Counted from the stretch's first letter, positions 1-7,561 are shown. The stretch: 7,664 nucleotides of DNA from an uncultured Prevotella sp. (GCA_946625715.1 CAMOTK010000094.1:1-7664), one strand, 5' to 3'. Notes: generated by a model from the letters alone, not told the origin. Numbers and translations: made by a program.

Positions 1-1
1 A

Positions 2-1285
2 GCCGTCACTGTCTACGCCGGCGGTCTCGTATTCCAGCAGGTGTTTGGCATCAAGGAACTTTGGGACATTGATTTCTTCTGGATTGCTGCCATCGGCCTG
101 GTCATCATCACCGCTATCTATACCATCTTCGGCGGCATGAAGAGTGTGCTCTATACCTCTGTGCTGCAGACGCCTATCCTGCTACTGGGTTCACTGATTA
201 TCCTCGTGCTGGGTCTTCGTGCCCTGGGTGGCTGGGATGAAATGATGGCCGTCTGCTCCATACAGACCGTCAACGACTATGGCGACCACATGACCGACCT
301 CATTCGCGACCTACGCGACCCGCAATATCCTTGGTTGGGCGCCCTTGTAGGCTCAGCCGTCATCGGTTTCTGGTACTGGTGTACCGACCAGTACATCGTT
401 CAGCGCGTGTTGTCGGGCAAGAACGAGAAAGAAAGCCGCCGCGGTACCATCTTCGGTGCCTATCTGAAGCTGCTGCCCGTGTTCTTGTTCCTCATCCCTG
501 GCATGATTGCCTACGCCATGAGCACCAAGGGCATCACGATGCCCAGCGGCGAAACGTTCGTTCTCTCTACGCCCGACGCAGCCTTCCCCACCCTCGTGGC
601 TAAACTGCTGCCTGCCGGCGTGAAAGGTCTTGTGGTTTGCGGCATCTTGGCAGCTCTGATGTCGTCGTTGGCATCGCTGTTCAACTCGTCGGCCATGCTT
701 TTCACCATCGACTTCTGGAAGCGTCTGAAACCCGAAACATCGGAGAAGAGTCTCGTGCGCATCGGTCAGATTGCCACAGTAGTCATTGTGATTCTGGGCA
801 TTCTCTGGATTCCCATCATGCGCTCTGTGGGCGACGTGCTCTATAACTATCTGCAAGACGTGCAGTCGGTGCTCGCTCCGGGCATTGCAGCCGCCTTCCT
901 GCTGGGTATCTGCTGGAAGCGTGCTTCTGCCAAAGGCGGTATGTGGGGTTTACTCTCTGGTATCATCATCGGTCTTACCCGTTTGGGCGCCAAGGTCTAC
1001 TATAGCAATGCCACCGATGCCAGCGACTCGTGGTTCAAAGCCGTGTTCTACGACTTCAACTGGCTCTACTTCTGCGGTGTCATGCTCATTGTCTGCTGCC
1101 TCGTAGTCATCGTGGTTAGCCTCATGACCAAAGCTCCAGAGGAAGAAAAGATTCGTGGTCTCGTGTTCGGCACCTCTACGCCCGAGCAACGTGCTGCCAC
1201 ACGTGCTTCTTGGAACATGTGGGACGTCTTCCACACATGCGTCATTCTTGCCATTACGGTGGCCTTCTACATCTATTTCTGGTAA
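2..1285 (+). CDS. Sodium/solute symporter (SSS family), 5'-truncated; probable L-arabinose importer
   Basis: This is the C-terminal 427 residues of an inner-membrane sodium-coupled sugar symporter. The frame is open to the window edge, so the start lies upstream; SSS proteins usually have 500-570 residues, so roughly 100 or more are missing. About ten hydrophobic segments are visible. Family marks include GGMKSVLYTSVLQ near visible residues 44-56, WYWCTDQYIVQRVLSGKN at 124-141 (a classic SSS signature), and ALMSSLASLFNSSAM at 218-232. The paired serines of that last motif match the serines of the second sodium site in vSGLT/SGLT-type carriers. The protein ends in a final membrane helix and a TAA stop. 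Lying directly upstream of the regulator and araD, it most likely imports L-arabinose. The substrate is inferred from context only; the family assignment is secure. Confidence 0.93.
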   Translation, partial: AVTVYAGGLVFQQVFGIKELWDIDFFWIAAIGLVIITAIYTIFGGMKSVLYTSVLQTPILLLGSLIILVLGLRALGGWDEMMAVCSIQTVNDYGDHMTDLIRDLRDPQYPWLGALVGSAVIGFWYWCTDQYIVQRVLSGKNEKESRRGTIFGAYLKLLPVFLFLIPGMIAYAMSTKGITMPSGETFVLSTPDAAFPTLVAKLLPAGVKGLVVCGILAALMSSLASLFNSSAMLFTIDFWKRLKPETSEKSLVRIGQIATVVIVILGILWIPIMRSVGDVLYNYLQDVQSVLAPGIAAAFLLGICWKRASAKGGMWGLLSGIIIGLTRLGAKVYYSNATDASDSWFKAVFYDFNWLYFCGVMLIVCCLVVIVVSLMTKAPEEEKIRGLVFGTSTPEQRAATRASWNMWDVFHTCVILAITVAFYIYFW

Positions 1286-1317
1286 AAATCTAAATCAAAA
1301 CTCAAAACAAAAACACT
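1286..1317 (+). promoter_or_regulatory. A-rich leader without Shine-Dalgarno, before the regulator gene
   Basis: The 32-base gap has 20 A and no G, so no purine-rich Shine-Dalgarno motif is possible. The gap before araA (2695-2713) is similar, with 12 A of 19 and no G. A-rich, unstructured leaders without Shine-Dalgarno are typical of Bacteroidetes and support the ATG starts chosen at 1318 and 2714. I see no TAnnTTTG-type Bacteroidetes promoter element in either gap, which fits co-transcription from upstream. Confidence 0.5.
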
Positions 1318-1989
1318 ATGTACTATCAGGAATATGCAAAAGTACTTGTTTCGGTCGACGTCATTGTCTTTGGCTTCGACGCCGGCAAGTTGAAAATACT
1401 CATAGGCAAGCGCCAGCTTGACCCCGGACGCGGCGAATGGAGCCTCTACGGAGGCTTCGTCGGCGCCGACGAGAGTCTGAACGATGCAGCTCATCGCGTG
1501 CTGTTCGACCTCACGGGCCTGCGCAATCTGTATATCCAACAGGTGGGCACCTTCGGCAGCGTCGACCGCGACCCCGGCGAGCGTGTCATCTCTGTGGCCT
1601 ACTACGCCTTAATCAACGTGAAGGACTACGACGATGCCCTGCGCCAACAGCACAATCTGGAATGGGTCATCGTCGAGAATGTGCCTAAGCTCTACTCCGA
1701 CCATAACGAGATGGTGCAGATGGCCCTGAAACTGATGCGCACCAAAATCAAGACGGCTCCCATCAGCTTCCGCCTGCTGCCCAGCTTGTTCACGCTCACT
1801 CAGCTACAGAAGCTCTACGAGGCCGTGATGGGCGAAGAAGTAGACAAGCGCAACTTCCGCAAGCGCGTAAAGGACATGGACTTCATTGAGAAGACCGAGC
1901 TCATCGACAAGACAACCTCGAAACGCGGTGCCTATCTCTATCGCTTCAACAAGCGAGCCTACGACGAAGACCCTTATTTTAAACTGTAA
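1318..1989 (+). CDS. araR: Nudix-fold transcriptional regulator of arabinose genes (AraR-like)
   Basis: This 223-residue protein has an N-terminal Nudix domain (about residues 8-140) and a C-terminal winged-helix region (about 145-220, including FRLLPSLFTLTQLQKLYEAV and RNFRKRVKDMDFI). The Nudix box at 46-68 keeps the frame (G46, E52, R60, G67), but the metal-binding REUxEE core reads RVLFDL, so three key acidic positions are lost or changed and hydrolase activity is unlikely. A dead Nudix domain joined to a winged helix is the layout of NrtR-type repressors and of AraR described in Bacteroides thetaiotaomicron, which responds to L-arabinose. The gene starts 32 bases after the transporter and ends 6 bases before araD, so it is co-transcribed with its probable targets. 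Automatic annotation often calls such proteins NUDIX hydrolases. The regulatory role is inferred from family and context. Confidence 0.88.
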   Translation: MYYQEYAKVLVSVDVIVFGFDAGKLKILIGKRQLDPGRGEWSLYGGFVGADESLNDAAHRVLFDLTGLRNLYIQQVGTFGSVDRDPGERVISVAYYALINVKDYDDALRQQHNLEWVIVENVPKLYSDHNEMVQMALKLMRTKIKTAPISFRLLPSLFTLTQLQKLYEAVMGEEVDKRNFRKRVKDMDFIEKTELIDKTTSKRGAYLYRFNKRAYDEDPYFKL

Positions 1990-1995
1990 ACCAAT

Positions 1996-2694
1996 ATGTT
2001 AGAAGAACTGAAAGAAAAAGTATTCCAGGCCAATCTGGACCTTGTAAAACATAACCTCGTTATTTTCACATGGGGCAACGTGTCGGCTATCGACCGCGAA
2101 AAAGGACTGGTGGTCATCAAGCCGTCAGGCGTTGACTACGATGCCATGAAAGCCTCGGATATGGTGGTTGTCGACTTGGAAACAGGCAAAGTGGTCGAGG
2201 GCGACCTGAACCCGTCGAGCGACACGCCCACACACCTTGTTTTATATAAGGCATTCCCCGAGTTGGGCGGCATCGTCCACACCCACTCCACCTATGCCAC
2301 CGCTTGGGCACAGGCCGGTAAAGATATTCCAAACATCGGAACGACGCACGCCGACTACTTCCACGACTGCATTCCTTGCACCGACGATATGGTGGAGAGC
2401 CAGATGCCTGAGTACGAGAAGGAAACGGGCGTGGTAATAGTCGACCGGTTCCGTCGCGACAACATCAACCCCGTACACACGCCCGCCGTATTGGTGAAGA
2501 ACCACGGTCCGTTTGCCTGGGGCAAGGATGCTGCACAGGCTGTCTACCACGCTGTGGTGACTGAGCAAGTGGCCAAAATGGCCTTCGTCTCGTTCATGGT
2601 CAATCCCGCAACGACAATGAATCCGCTGCTCGTCGAGAAGCATTTCTCGCGCAAGCATGGCCCCAACGCATATTATGGTCAAAAGAAGAAATAA
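1996..2694 (+). CDS. araD: L-ribulose-5-phosphate 4-epimerase
   Basis: This cytoplasmic class II aldolase-family enzyme converts L-ribulose-5-phosphate to D-xylulose-5-phosphate, the last committed arabinose step. It has 232 residues (E. coli AraD has 231) and aligns almost end to end from memory: [61 protein letters not shown] and [10 protein letters not shown]. The zinc ligands are H95, H97 and H170. D76, D120 and Y227 match the E. coli residues D76, D120 and Y229 implicated in catalysis. Nothing essential is missing. The ATG lies 6 bases after the regulator stop and 19 bases separate its stop from araA, so translation is probably coupled within one transcript. L-fuculose-phosphate aldolase is the main alternative in this superfamily, but the motif match and the araA neighbour favour AraD. 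Confidence 0.97.
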   Translation: MLEELKEKVFQANLDLVKHNLVIFTWGNVSAIDREKGLVVIKPSGVDYDAMKASDMVVVDLETGKVVEGDLNPSSDTPTHLVLYKAFPELGGIVHTHSTYATAWAQAGKDIPNIGTTHADYFHDCIPCTDDMVESQMPEYEKETGVVIVDRFRRDNINPVHTPAVLVKNHGPFAWGKDAAQAVYHAVVTEQVAKMAFVSFMVNPATTMNPLLVEKHFSRKHGPNAYYGQKKK

Positions 2695-2713
2695 CAACTA
2701 AAACATAACAACA

Positions 2714-4252
2714 ATGAAAGCATTTGAATATTTTGAAATTTGGTGGGTGACTGGCGCACAGTTGCTCTATGGTGGCGAAACAGTGAAGATTGTTGACGGC
2801 CACTCGCAGGAAATGGTCGACGGTCTGAACGCTGGCGGCATCATTCCCGTGAAGGTAGTCTATAAAGGTACGGTGAACTCTTCAGAAGAGGTGTTGGCCG
2901 TGATGAAGGCCGCCAATCACGACGCACGCTGCATAGGTATCATCACCTGGATGCACACCTTCTCGCCTGCCAAGATGTGGATTCACGGCCTGCAGGAACT
3001 GAAGAAGCCATTGCTCCACTTCCACACACAGTACAACGCCGAGATACCCTGGGACACGATGGACATGGACTTCATGAACCTGAACCAGAGTGCTCACGGT
3101 GACCGCGAGTTTGGCCATATCTGCGCCCGCATGCGCCGTCCGCGTAAAGTGGTAAGCGGCTACTGGAAAGACGAGCGCCCCCAGAAGCAGATTGCCGTAT
3201 GGGCTCGCGTAGCTGCAGCCTGGGCCGATGCCCACGACATGCGCATCATCCGCTTCGGCGACCAGATGAACAATGTAGCCGTGACCGACGGCGACAAGGT
3301 GGAAGCCGAAATGCGTCTGGGCTATCACGTAGACTACTACCCCGTGAGCAAGCTCATGGACTACCTGAAGAAGGTGACCGACGCAGAAGCCGACGAACTT
3401 GTTGAGGAGTACAAGCGCCTCTATACCATCAAGATTGACGAGAGCGGTGAAGAGGTCTACTGGGAAAAGGTGCGCAACGCCGCAAAGGCCGAAATTGCAC
3501 TGCGCCGCGTGCTGAAGGATACCGGCGCCAAAGGCTTCACAACCAACTTCGACGACTTGGGCGAATGGGACATCAACGACCCCAACTTCCTGGGCTTCGA
3601 CCAGATTCCCGGCCTTGCCTCGCAGCGCCTGATGGCCGAAGGCTATGGCTTTGGCGCCGAAGGCGACTGGAAGTCGGCCGCCCTCTATCGCACCGTATGG
3701 TTCATGACGCAGGGCATGCCCAACGGCTGCTCGTTCCTTGAGGACTACACCCTCAACTTCGACGGCGAGAAGTCAAGCATCCTGCAGTCGCACATGCTCG
3801 AAGTGTGTCCGCTCATCGCCGCCGACAAGCCCCGCCTCGAGGTTCACTTCCTCGGCATTGGCGTACGCAAGGGCTACACCGCCCGTCTGGTCTTCAACTC
3901 GAAGGTTGGCAAGGGCGTCACCGCAACCGTTGTCGACATGGGCAACCGGTTCCGCCTGATTGTCAACGATGTAGAGTGCATCGAGCCGAAGCCGCTGCCT
4001 AAGCTGCCTGTGGCCAACGCCCTGTGGATTCCAATGCCCAACTTCGAGATTGGCACTGCTGCATGGATTCTGGCCGGCGGCACACATCACAGTTGCTTCT
4101 CCTACGACATTACACCCGAGTTCTGGGTCGACTATGCCGAAATTGCAGAGATTGAGATGCTGCGCATCGACAAGGACACGTCGTACGGCAGCTTCCGCCA
4201 TCAGCTCATGTACAACGAGATGTACTACATGCTGAACAAAGCGCTGAAATAA
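2714..4252 (+). CDS. araA: L-arabinose isomerase
   Basis: This cytoplasmic manganese-dependent isomerase converts L-arabinose to L-ribulose. At 512 residues it is near the usual 490-510. The N-terminus EIWWVTGAQLLYG is the family's opening motif (EVWFVTGSQHLYG in many members). The metal ligands matching E. coli E306, E333 and H350 are E316 (in AEGDWK), E343 (in FLEDYT) and H360 (in SHMLEVCP), with the same 27- and 17-residue spacing. The fourth ligand is within the H458-H459 pair of AGGTHHS. RLMAEGYGFGAEGDWK (305-320) is highly diagnostic. The start follows a G-free A-rich leader, and the first codons are A/T-rich compared with the body, as expected for leader-dependent initiation in Bacteroidetes. 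The stop overlaps the first copy of an 11-base repeat that leads into the kinase gene. Confidence 0.98.
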   Translation: MKAFEYFEIWWVTGAQLLYGGETVKIVDGHSQEMVDGLNAGGIIPVKVVYKGTVNSSEEVLAVMKAANHDARCIGIITWMHTFSPAKMWIHGLQELKKPLLHFHTQYNAEIPWDTMDMDFMNLNQSAHGDREFGHICARMRRPRKVVSGYWKDERPQKQIAVWARVAAAWADAHDMRIIRFGDQMNNVAVTDGDKVEAEMRLGYHVDYYPVSKLMDYLKKVTDAEADELVEEYKRLYTIKIDESGEEVYWEKVRNAAKAEIALRRVLKDTGAKGFTTNFDDLGEWDINDPNFLGFDQIPGLASQRLMAEGYGFGAEGDWKSAALYRTVWFMTQGMPNGCSFLEDYTLNFDGEKSSILQSHMLEVCPLIAADKPRLEVHFLGIGVRKGYTARLVFNSKVGKGVTATVVDMGNRFRLIVNDVECIEPKPLPKLPVANALWIPMPNFEIGTAAWILAGGTHHSCFSYDITPEFWVDYAEIAEIEMLRIDKDTSYGSFRHQLMYNEMYYMLNKALK

Positions 4253-4282
4253 TTGACAATTGATACTTGATAATTGACAATT
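4251..4282 (+). repeat. Direct repeat AATTGACAATT x2 filling the araA-kinase gap
   Basis: Two identical 11-base copies of AATTGACAATT lie at 4251-4261 and 4272-4282, 21 bases apart, with GATACTTGAT between them. Each copy is itself a 5+1+5 palindrome (AATTG-A-CAATT). The first copy contains the last two bases of the araA stop codon and the second abuts the kinase ATG. The gap is strongly AT-rich inside GC-richer genes. I recall similar TTGATAATTGACAATT strings as common intergenic repeats in Prevotella and Bacteroides genomes, so this may be spreading or slippage-prone spacer DNA rather than a dedicated operator. Confidence 0.75.
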
Positions 4283-5872
4283 ATGAATAGCAAACAACTG
4301 ATAGAAAGCGGGCAGGCCATTCTCGGTATCGAGTTTGGCTCTACCCGTATCAAGGCTGTGCTCATCGACCAAGAGTACAAGCCCATCGCACAGGGCGCCT
4401 TCGAGTGGGAGAACCAGCTGGTAGACGGTTTGTGGACCTATAGCATCAACACCATCTGGAAAGGTCTGCAAGACTGCTACGCCGACCTTTGCAAGAACGT
4501 GAAGCAGGACTACGATGCCGAAATAACCAGTCTGGCAGCCATTGGCATCAGCGCCATGATGCACGGCTACATGGCTTTCAACAAGCAGCAACAGATTCTT
4601 GTGCCCTTCCGCACGTGGCGCAACACCAACACTGGGCGTGCCGCTGCCGAGCTCTCCAAACTCTTCAACTACAACATCCCGCTACGCTGGAGCATTAGCC
4701 ACCTCTACGAGTGCATTCTCGAGGACAATGACCACGTGAAGGACATCGACTTCCTGACCACGCTGGCCGGATATATCCATTGGCAACTCACAGGCAAGCG
4801 CGTATTGGGCATTGGCGACGCTTCGGGCATGCTGCCTATTAACCCCGACACGAAGGACTACGATGCCACGATGGTAAACAAGTTCAACGAGTTGGTGGCG
4901 CCCAAGGGCTATCCCTGGCAGTTGCTCGACATTCTGCCCAAGGTGCTCGTGGCTGGCGAAGATGCTGGTCGGCTGACTGCCGAGGGTGCCAAGCTGCTCG
5001 ACCCATCAGGTCGCTTGCAGGCAGGCATTCCGCTCTGTCCGCCGGAAGGCGATGCCGGCACTGGAATGGTGGCCACCAACGCCGTAAAACAGCGCACGGG
5101 CAATGTGTCGGCCGGCACGTCGTCGTTCTCGATGATTGTGTTGGAGAAAGACCTTTCGAAGCCATACGAGATGATTGATATGGTGACCACTCCCGACGGT
5201 TCGCTGGTGGCTATGGTGCACTGCAATAACTGCACGAGCGACCTCAATGCGTGGGTCAACCTGTTCAAGGAGTACCAGCAGCTGCTGGGCGTCAAGGTTG
5301 ACATGAACGAGGTGTTTGGCAAACTCTACAACCACGCACTGACCGGCGATGCCGACTGCGGCGGATTGGTAAGCTACAACTACATCTCCGGCGAGCCTGT
5401 CACAGGTTTGGCCGAAGGTCGACCGATGTTCGTTCGTTCGGCTACCGACAAGTTTAATCTGGCCAACTTCATGCGCAGCCACCTGCATGCTGCAGTTGGC
5501 GTGCTGAAGATTGGCAACGACATTCTGTTCAACGAGGAGCATGTGAAGGTAGACCGCATCACCGGACATGGCGGACTCTTTAAGACCAAGGGTGTGGGAC
5601 AGCGCATCCTCGCTGCTGCGCTCAACTCGCCCATCTCGGTGATGGAAACGGCTGGCGAAGGCGGTGCCTGGGGCATTGCACTGTTGGCTGCTTACCTCGT
5701 GGCCGACGGAAAGCAGACACTGGCCGACTACCTCGAAACGAGCGTCTTTGCTGGAAATACAGGCGTGGAGATAGCTCCTACGGCCGAAGATGTGGCAGGC
5801 TTTAACCGCTATATCGAGAACTACAAGGCCGCTCTGCCTGCAGAAGCAGAGGCGGTGAAATGCAAGAAATAA
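4283..5872 (+). CDS. araB: FGGY-family carbohydrate kinase, probable L-ribulokinase
   Basis: This cytoplasmic kinase should phosphorylate L-ribulose to L-ribulose-5-phosphate, linking AraA to AraD. It has 529 residues. The N-terminal FGGY domain holds the phosphate loop [12 protein letters not shown] (13-24) and [13 protein letters not shown] (87-99). D257 in EGDAGTGM aligns with the xylulokinase catalytic base (D233 in E. coli XylB). The C-terminal nucleotide domain has GNVSAGTSS (273-281), [12 protein letters not shown] (426-437) and [14 protein letters not shown] (457-470). Two family positions differ: E17 stands where most FGGY kinases have Asp, and WRNTNT (112-117) replaces the usual WxDxR-like motif. 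The sequence resembles xylulokinases more than E. coli AraB, so it may be labelled xylulokinase elsewhere; its place between araA and the GH51 gene favours ribulokinase. I chose ATG 4283 over an in-frame TTG at 4274 that lies inside the intergenic repeat. Confidence 0.88.
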   Translation: MNSKQLIESGQAILGIEFGSTRIKAVLIDQEYKPIAQGAFEWENQLVDGLWTYSINTIWKGLQDCYADLCKNVKQDYDAEITSLAAIGISAMMHGYMAFNKQQQILVPFRTWRNTNTGRAAAELSKLFNYNIPLRWSISHLYECILEDNDHVKDIDFLTTLAGYIHWQLTGKRVLGIGDASGMLPINPDTKDYDATMVNKFNELVAPKGYPWQLLDILPKVLVAGEDAGRLTAEGAKLLDPSGRLQAGIPLCPPEGDAGTGMVATNAVKQRTGNVSAGTSSFSMIVLEKDLSKPYEMIDMVTTPDGSLVAMVHCNNCTSDLNAWVNLFKEYQQLLGVKVDMNEVFGKLYNHALTGDADCGGLVSYNYISGEPVTGLAEGRPMFVRSATDKFNLANFMRSHLHAAVGVLKIGNDILFNEEHVKVDRITGHGGLFKTKGVGQRILAAALNSPISVMETAGEGGAWGIALLAAYLVADGKQTLADYLETSVFAGNTGVEIAPTAEDVAGFNRYIENYKAALPAEAEAVKCKK

Positions 5873-5886
5873 GCACAAGACCAAGC

Positions 5887-7428
5887 ATGAAAAAGACCAT
5901 TGCCATACTGAGGGTGGCCCTCTCCTGCCCGCTCTGTGCAGCGGCGCAGGACGCCACCGTCAACATTCACGCTGACCAAGGCCGTCAGGTGATTCCCAAA
6001 GAAATCTACGGACAGTTTGCCGAGCATCTCGGCACTTGCATCTATGGTGGCCTCTGGGTGGGCAAAGACTCGCCCATTCCCAACATCGACGGCTATCGCA
6101 AAGACGTGTTTGAAGCCCTGAAGCGACTCGAAGTACCCGTACTGCGCTGGCCGGGCGGTTGTTTTGCCGACGACTATCACTGGATGGATGGCATTGGTCC
6201 TCAGGAGCAGCGACCCTCGCTGCGCAATAACACGTGGGGCGGCACCATCGAGGACAACTCGTTTGGCACCCACGAGTTCTTGAACCTCTGCGAGATGCTG
6301 GGATGCGAACCCTACATCAGCGGCAACATCGGCAGCGGAACGGTGAAAGAGATGGCCCAATGGGTGGAGTACATGACCAACAACGACGACTCGCCTATGG
6401 CCCGTCTGCGCCGTCAGAACGGTCGCGATAAAGCATGGAAGGTGAAGTACTTCGGTCTGGGCAACGAGGCCTGGGGCTGCGGCGGCAACATGACGCCCGA
6501 ATACTACAGCGGCGAGTATCGCAAGTTCAACACCTACCTGCGCGACTATGCCGGCAACCGCCTCTTCCGCATTGCCAGCGGCGCCAGCGACTACGACTAC
6601 AACTGGACGCGCGTGCTTATGAAGAACATCGGCCGACGGATGAATGGCCTCTCTGTACACTACTACACCGTGAAGACATGGAACAACAAGGGCAAAGCCA
6701 CGCAGTTTACCGACGACGAGTACTGGCTGACGCTGGAAAAGAGCCTCGACGTAGACAATGTGGTGCGCAAGCACTGTGCCGTCATGGATGAGTTCGACCC
6801 CGAGAAGCGTGTGGCCCTGATGGTCGACGAATGGGGCACGTGGTGGGACGAAGAGCCGGGCACCATTCGCAACCACCTGTATCAGCAGAACTCCATGCGC
6901 GATGCCATCGTAGCCTCGTTGATGCTGAATGTGTTCCACAAATACACCGACCGCGTGCGCATGGCCAACATTGCCCAGATGGTCAACGTGCTGCAGGCCA
7001 TGATTCTGACCGACCAGAAAGGCACCGGCCACATGGTGCTCACGCCCACCTATCACGTCTTTGAGATGTATAAGCCCTTCATGGATGCCACCCATCTGCC
7101 ACTCGACGTTACGTGCGACTCGGTGACTACCACCGAGGGCAAGCGTGTGCCGCTCGTTTCTGCCTCGGCAGCCCGCACAAAGGACGGCAGCATCGTCGTA
7201 GCCTTGGTGAATACCAGTCTGAAAGACAAGCAGGAACTGGCACTCAATGGCATCGACGGCAAAACCATCGAAGGCCGCATACTCACCGCTCGCGACATTC
7301 ACGACCACAACACGTTTGAGCAGCCGAATCAGGTGGTGCCCACCCCATTCAACAGCTTCAAGAACAAGAAAGGTAAACTCAGCGTACAGCTCCCTGCCAA
7401 GAGTATTGTGGTGTTGCGAATAGGATAG
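5887..7428 (+). CDS. Exported GH51 alpha-L-arabinofuranosidase
   Basis: This retaining glycoside hydrolase removes terminal alpha-L-arabinofuranose from arabinan, arabinoxylan or their oligosaccharides. It has 513 residues. Residues 1-20 look like a type I signal peptide: MKK, a hydrophobic stretch, then CAAA before QD, the likely cleavage point. The barrel domain carries RWPGGCFADDYHWMDGIGP (87-105). The acid/base is E194 in GNEAWG and the nucleophile is E315 in DEWGTW, both standard GH51 motifs. A beta-rich C-terminal domain (about 400-513) ends in SIVVLRI, as in the family. Export places it in the periplasm or at the surface. It is the last gene of the operon, 14 bases after the kinase stop. 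An in-frame ATG at 5860 lies inside the kinase gene and would put nine residues before the signal peptide, so ATG 5887 is preferred. The precise substrate cannot be read from sequence. Confidence 0.95.
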   Translation: MKKTIAILRVALSCPLCAAAQDATVNIHADQGRQVIPKEIYGQFAEHLGTCIYGGLWVGKDSPIPNIDGYRKDVFEALKRLEVPVLRWPGGCFADDYHWMDGIGPQEQRPSLRNNTWGGTIEDNSFGTHEFLNLCEMLGCEPYISGNIGSGTVKEMAQWVEYMTNNDDSPMARLRRQNGRDKAWKVKYFGLGNEAWGCGGNMTPEYYSGEYRKFNTYLRDYAGNRLFRIASGASDYDYNWTRVLMKNIGRRMNGLSVHYYTVKTWNNKGKATQFTDDEYWLTLEKSLDVDNVVRKHCAVMDEFDPEKRVALMVDEWGTWWDEEPGTIRNHLYQQNSMRDAIVASLMLNVFHKYTDRVRMANIAQMVNVLQAMILTDQKGTGHMVLTPTYHVFEMYKPFMDATHLPLDVTCDSVTTTEGKRVPLVSASAARTKDGSIVVALVNTSLKDKQELALNGIDGKTIEGRILTARDIHDHNTFEQPNQVVPTPFNSFKNKKGKLSVQLPAKSIVVLRIG

Positions 7429-7454
7429 CACCTTAGAAAACCAGTCGTTCTACA

Positions 7455-7480
7455 TTAAAAAGAGGGCCGCAGCGGTCCCT
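7455..7480 (-). terminator. Small hairpin with T-run, minus-strand intrinsic terminator
   Basis: Read on the minus strand, AGGGACCG-CTG-CGGCCCT (7480-7463) folds into a 7-pair GC-rich stem with one bulged base and a 3-base loop, followed at once by CTCTTTTTAATG. This is the normal form of a Rho-independent terminator for transcription arriving from the right. On the + strand the hairpin is not followed by a T-run. It suggests a convergent minus-strand gene beyond the window, which cannot be seen here. Confidence 0.55.
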
Positions 7481-7482
7481 GA

Positions 7483-7535
7483 AAAAGATTGCGGCGTCCG
7501 TTGCCATTGTTTGCAGCGGGCGCCGCAAATCTTTT
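7483..7535 (+). terminator. Strong 22-pair hairpin; probable operon terminator, likely bidirectional
   Basis: The arm 7483-7504 pairs with 7513-7535 through 20 Watson-Crick pairs and two G-T pairs (7497/7520 and 7501/7516), with one bulged A at 7527 and the 8-base loop CATTGTTT at 7505-7512. The core is GCGGCG against CGCCGC. The outer stem is AAAAGATT against AATCTTTT, so a T-tract follows the GC core in both directions, as in bidirectional intrinsic terminators. It lies 54 bases after the GH51 stop and is the best candidate for the end of the arabinose transcript. It could also stabilise the 3' end of the mRNA. Confidence 0.75.
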
Positions 7536-7561
7536 CTGCGCACGCCGAAAACAAGCAAAAT

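Noticed and set aside
4253..4274. Sigma70-like promoter TTGACA ... GATAAT before the kinase
   Set aside because: The spacing between the hexamers is only 10 bases, the hexamers are part of the AATTGACAATT repeat, and Bacteroidetes primary promoters use a different consensus.
4274..4276. TTG as the kinase start codon
   Set aside because: It lies inside the repeat and adds only three residues before an in-frame ATG at 4283.
3773..4591. A 272-codon antisense frame crossing the araA-kinase junction
   Set aside because: It overlaps two secure genes, has no domain, and stays open across the intergenic repeat only by translating it as a repetitive [16 protein letters not shown] string.
5860..5862. 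ATG at 5860 as the start of the GH51 gene
   Set aside because: It overlaps the end of the kinase gene and would put nine residues with mixed charge before a normal signal peptide that begins at ATG 5887.
5006..5884. A 292-codon antisense frame within the kinase gene
   Set aside because: It is a shadow of a well-supported FGGY kinase, with no motif or plausible start context.
5887..5937. Lipoprotein signal for the GH51 enzyme (Cys14 or Cys17)
   Set aside because: The residues before the cysteines (ALS and CPL) do not fit a lipobox well, and a clear AAA-QD type I cleavage site follows.
5821..7431. A 536-codon open frame antisense to the whole GH51 gene
   Set aside because: The + strand frame has clear GH51 catalytic motifs and a signal peptide. 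The antisense frame begins with GTG, has no recognisable motif and is rich in His and Val, as expected for the complement of a GC-biased gene in which antisense stop codons are rare.
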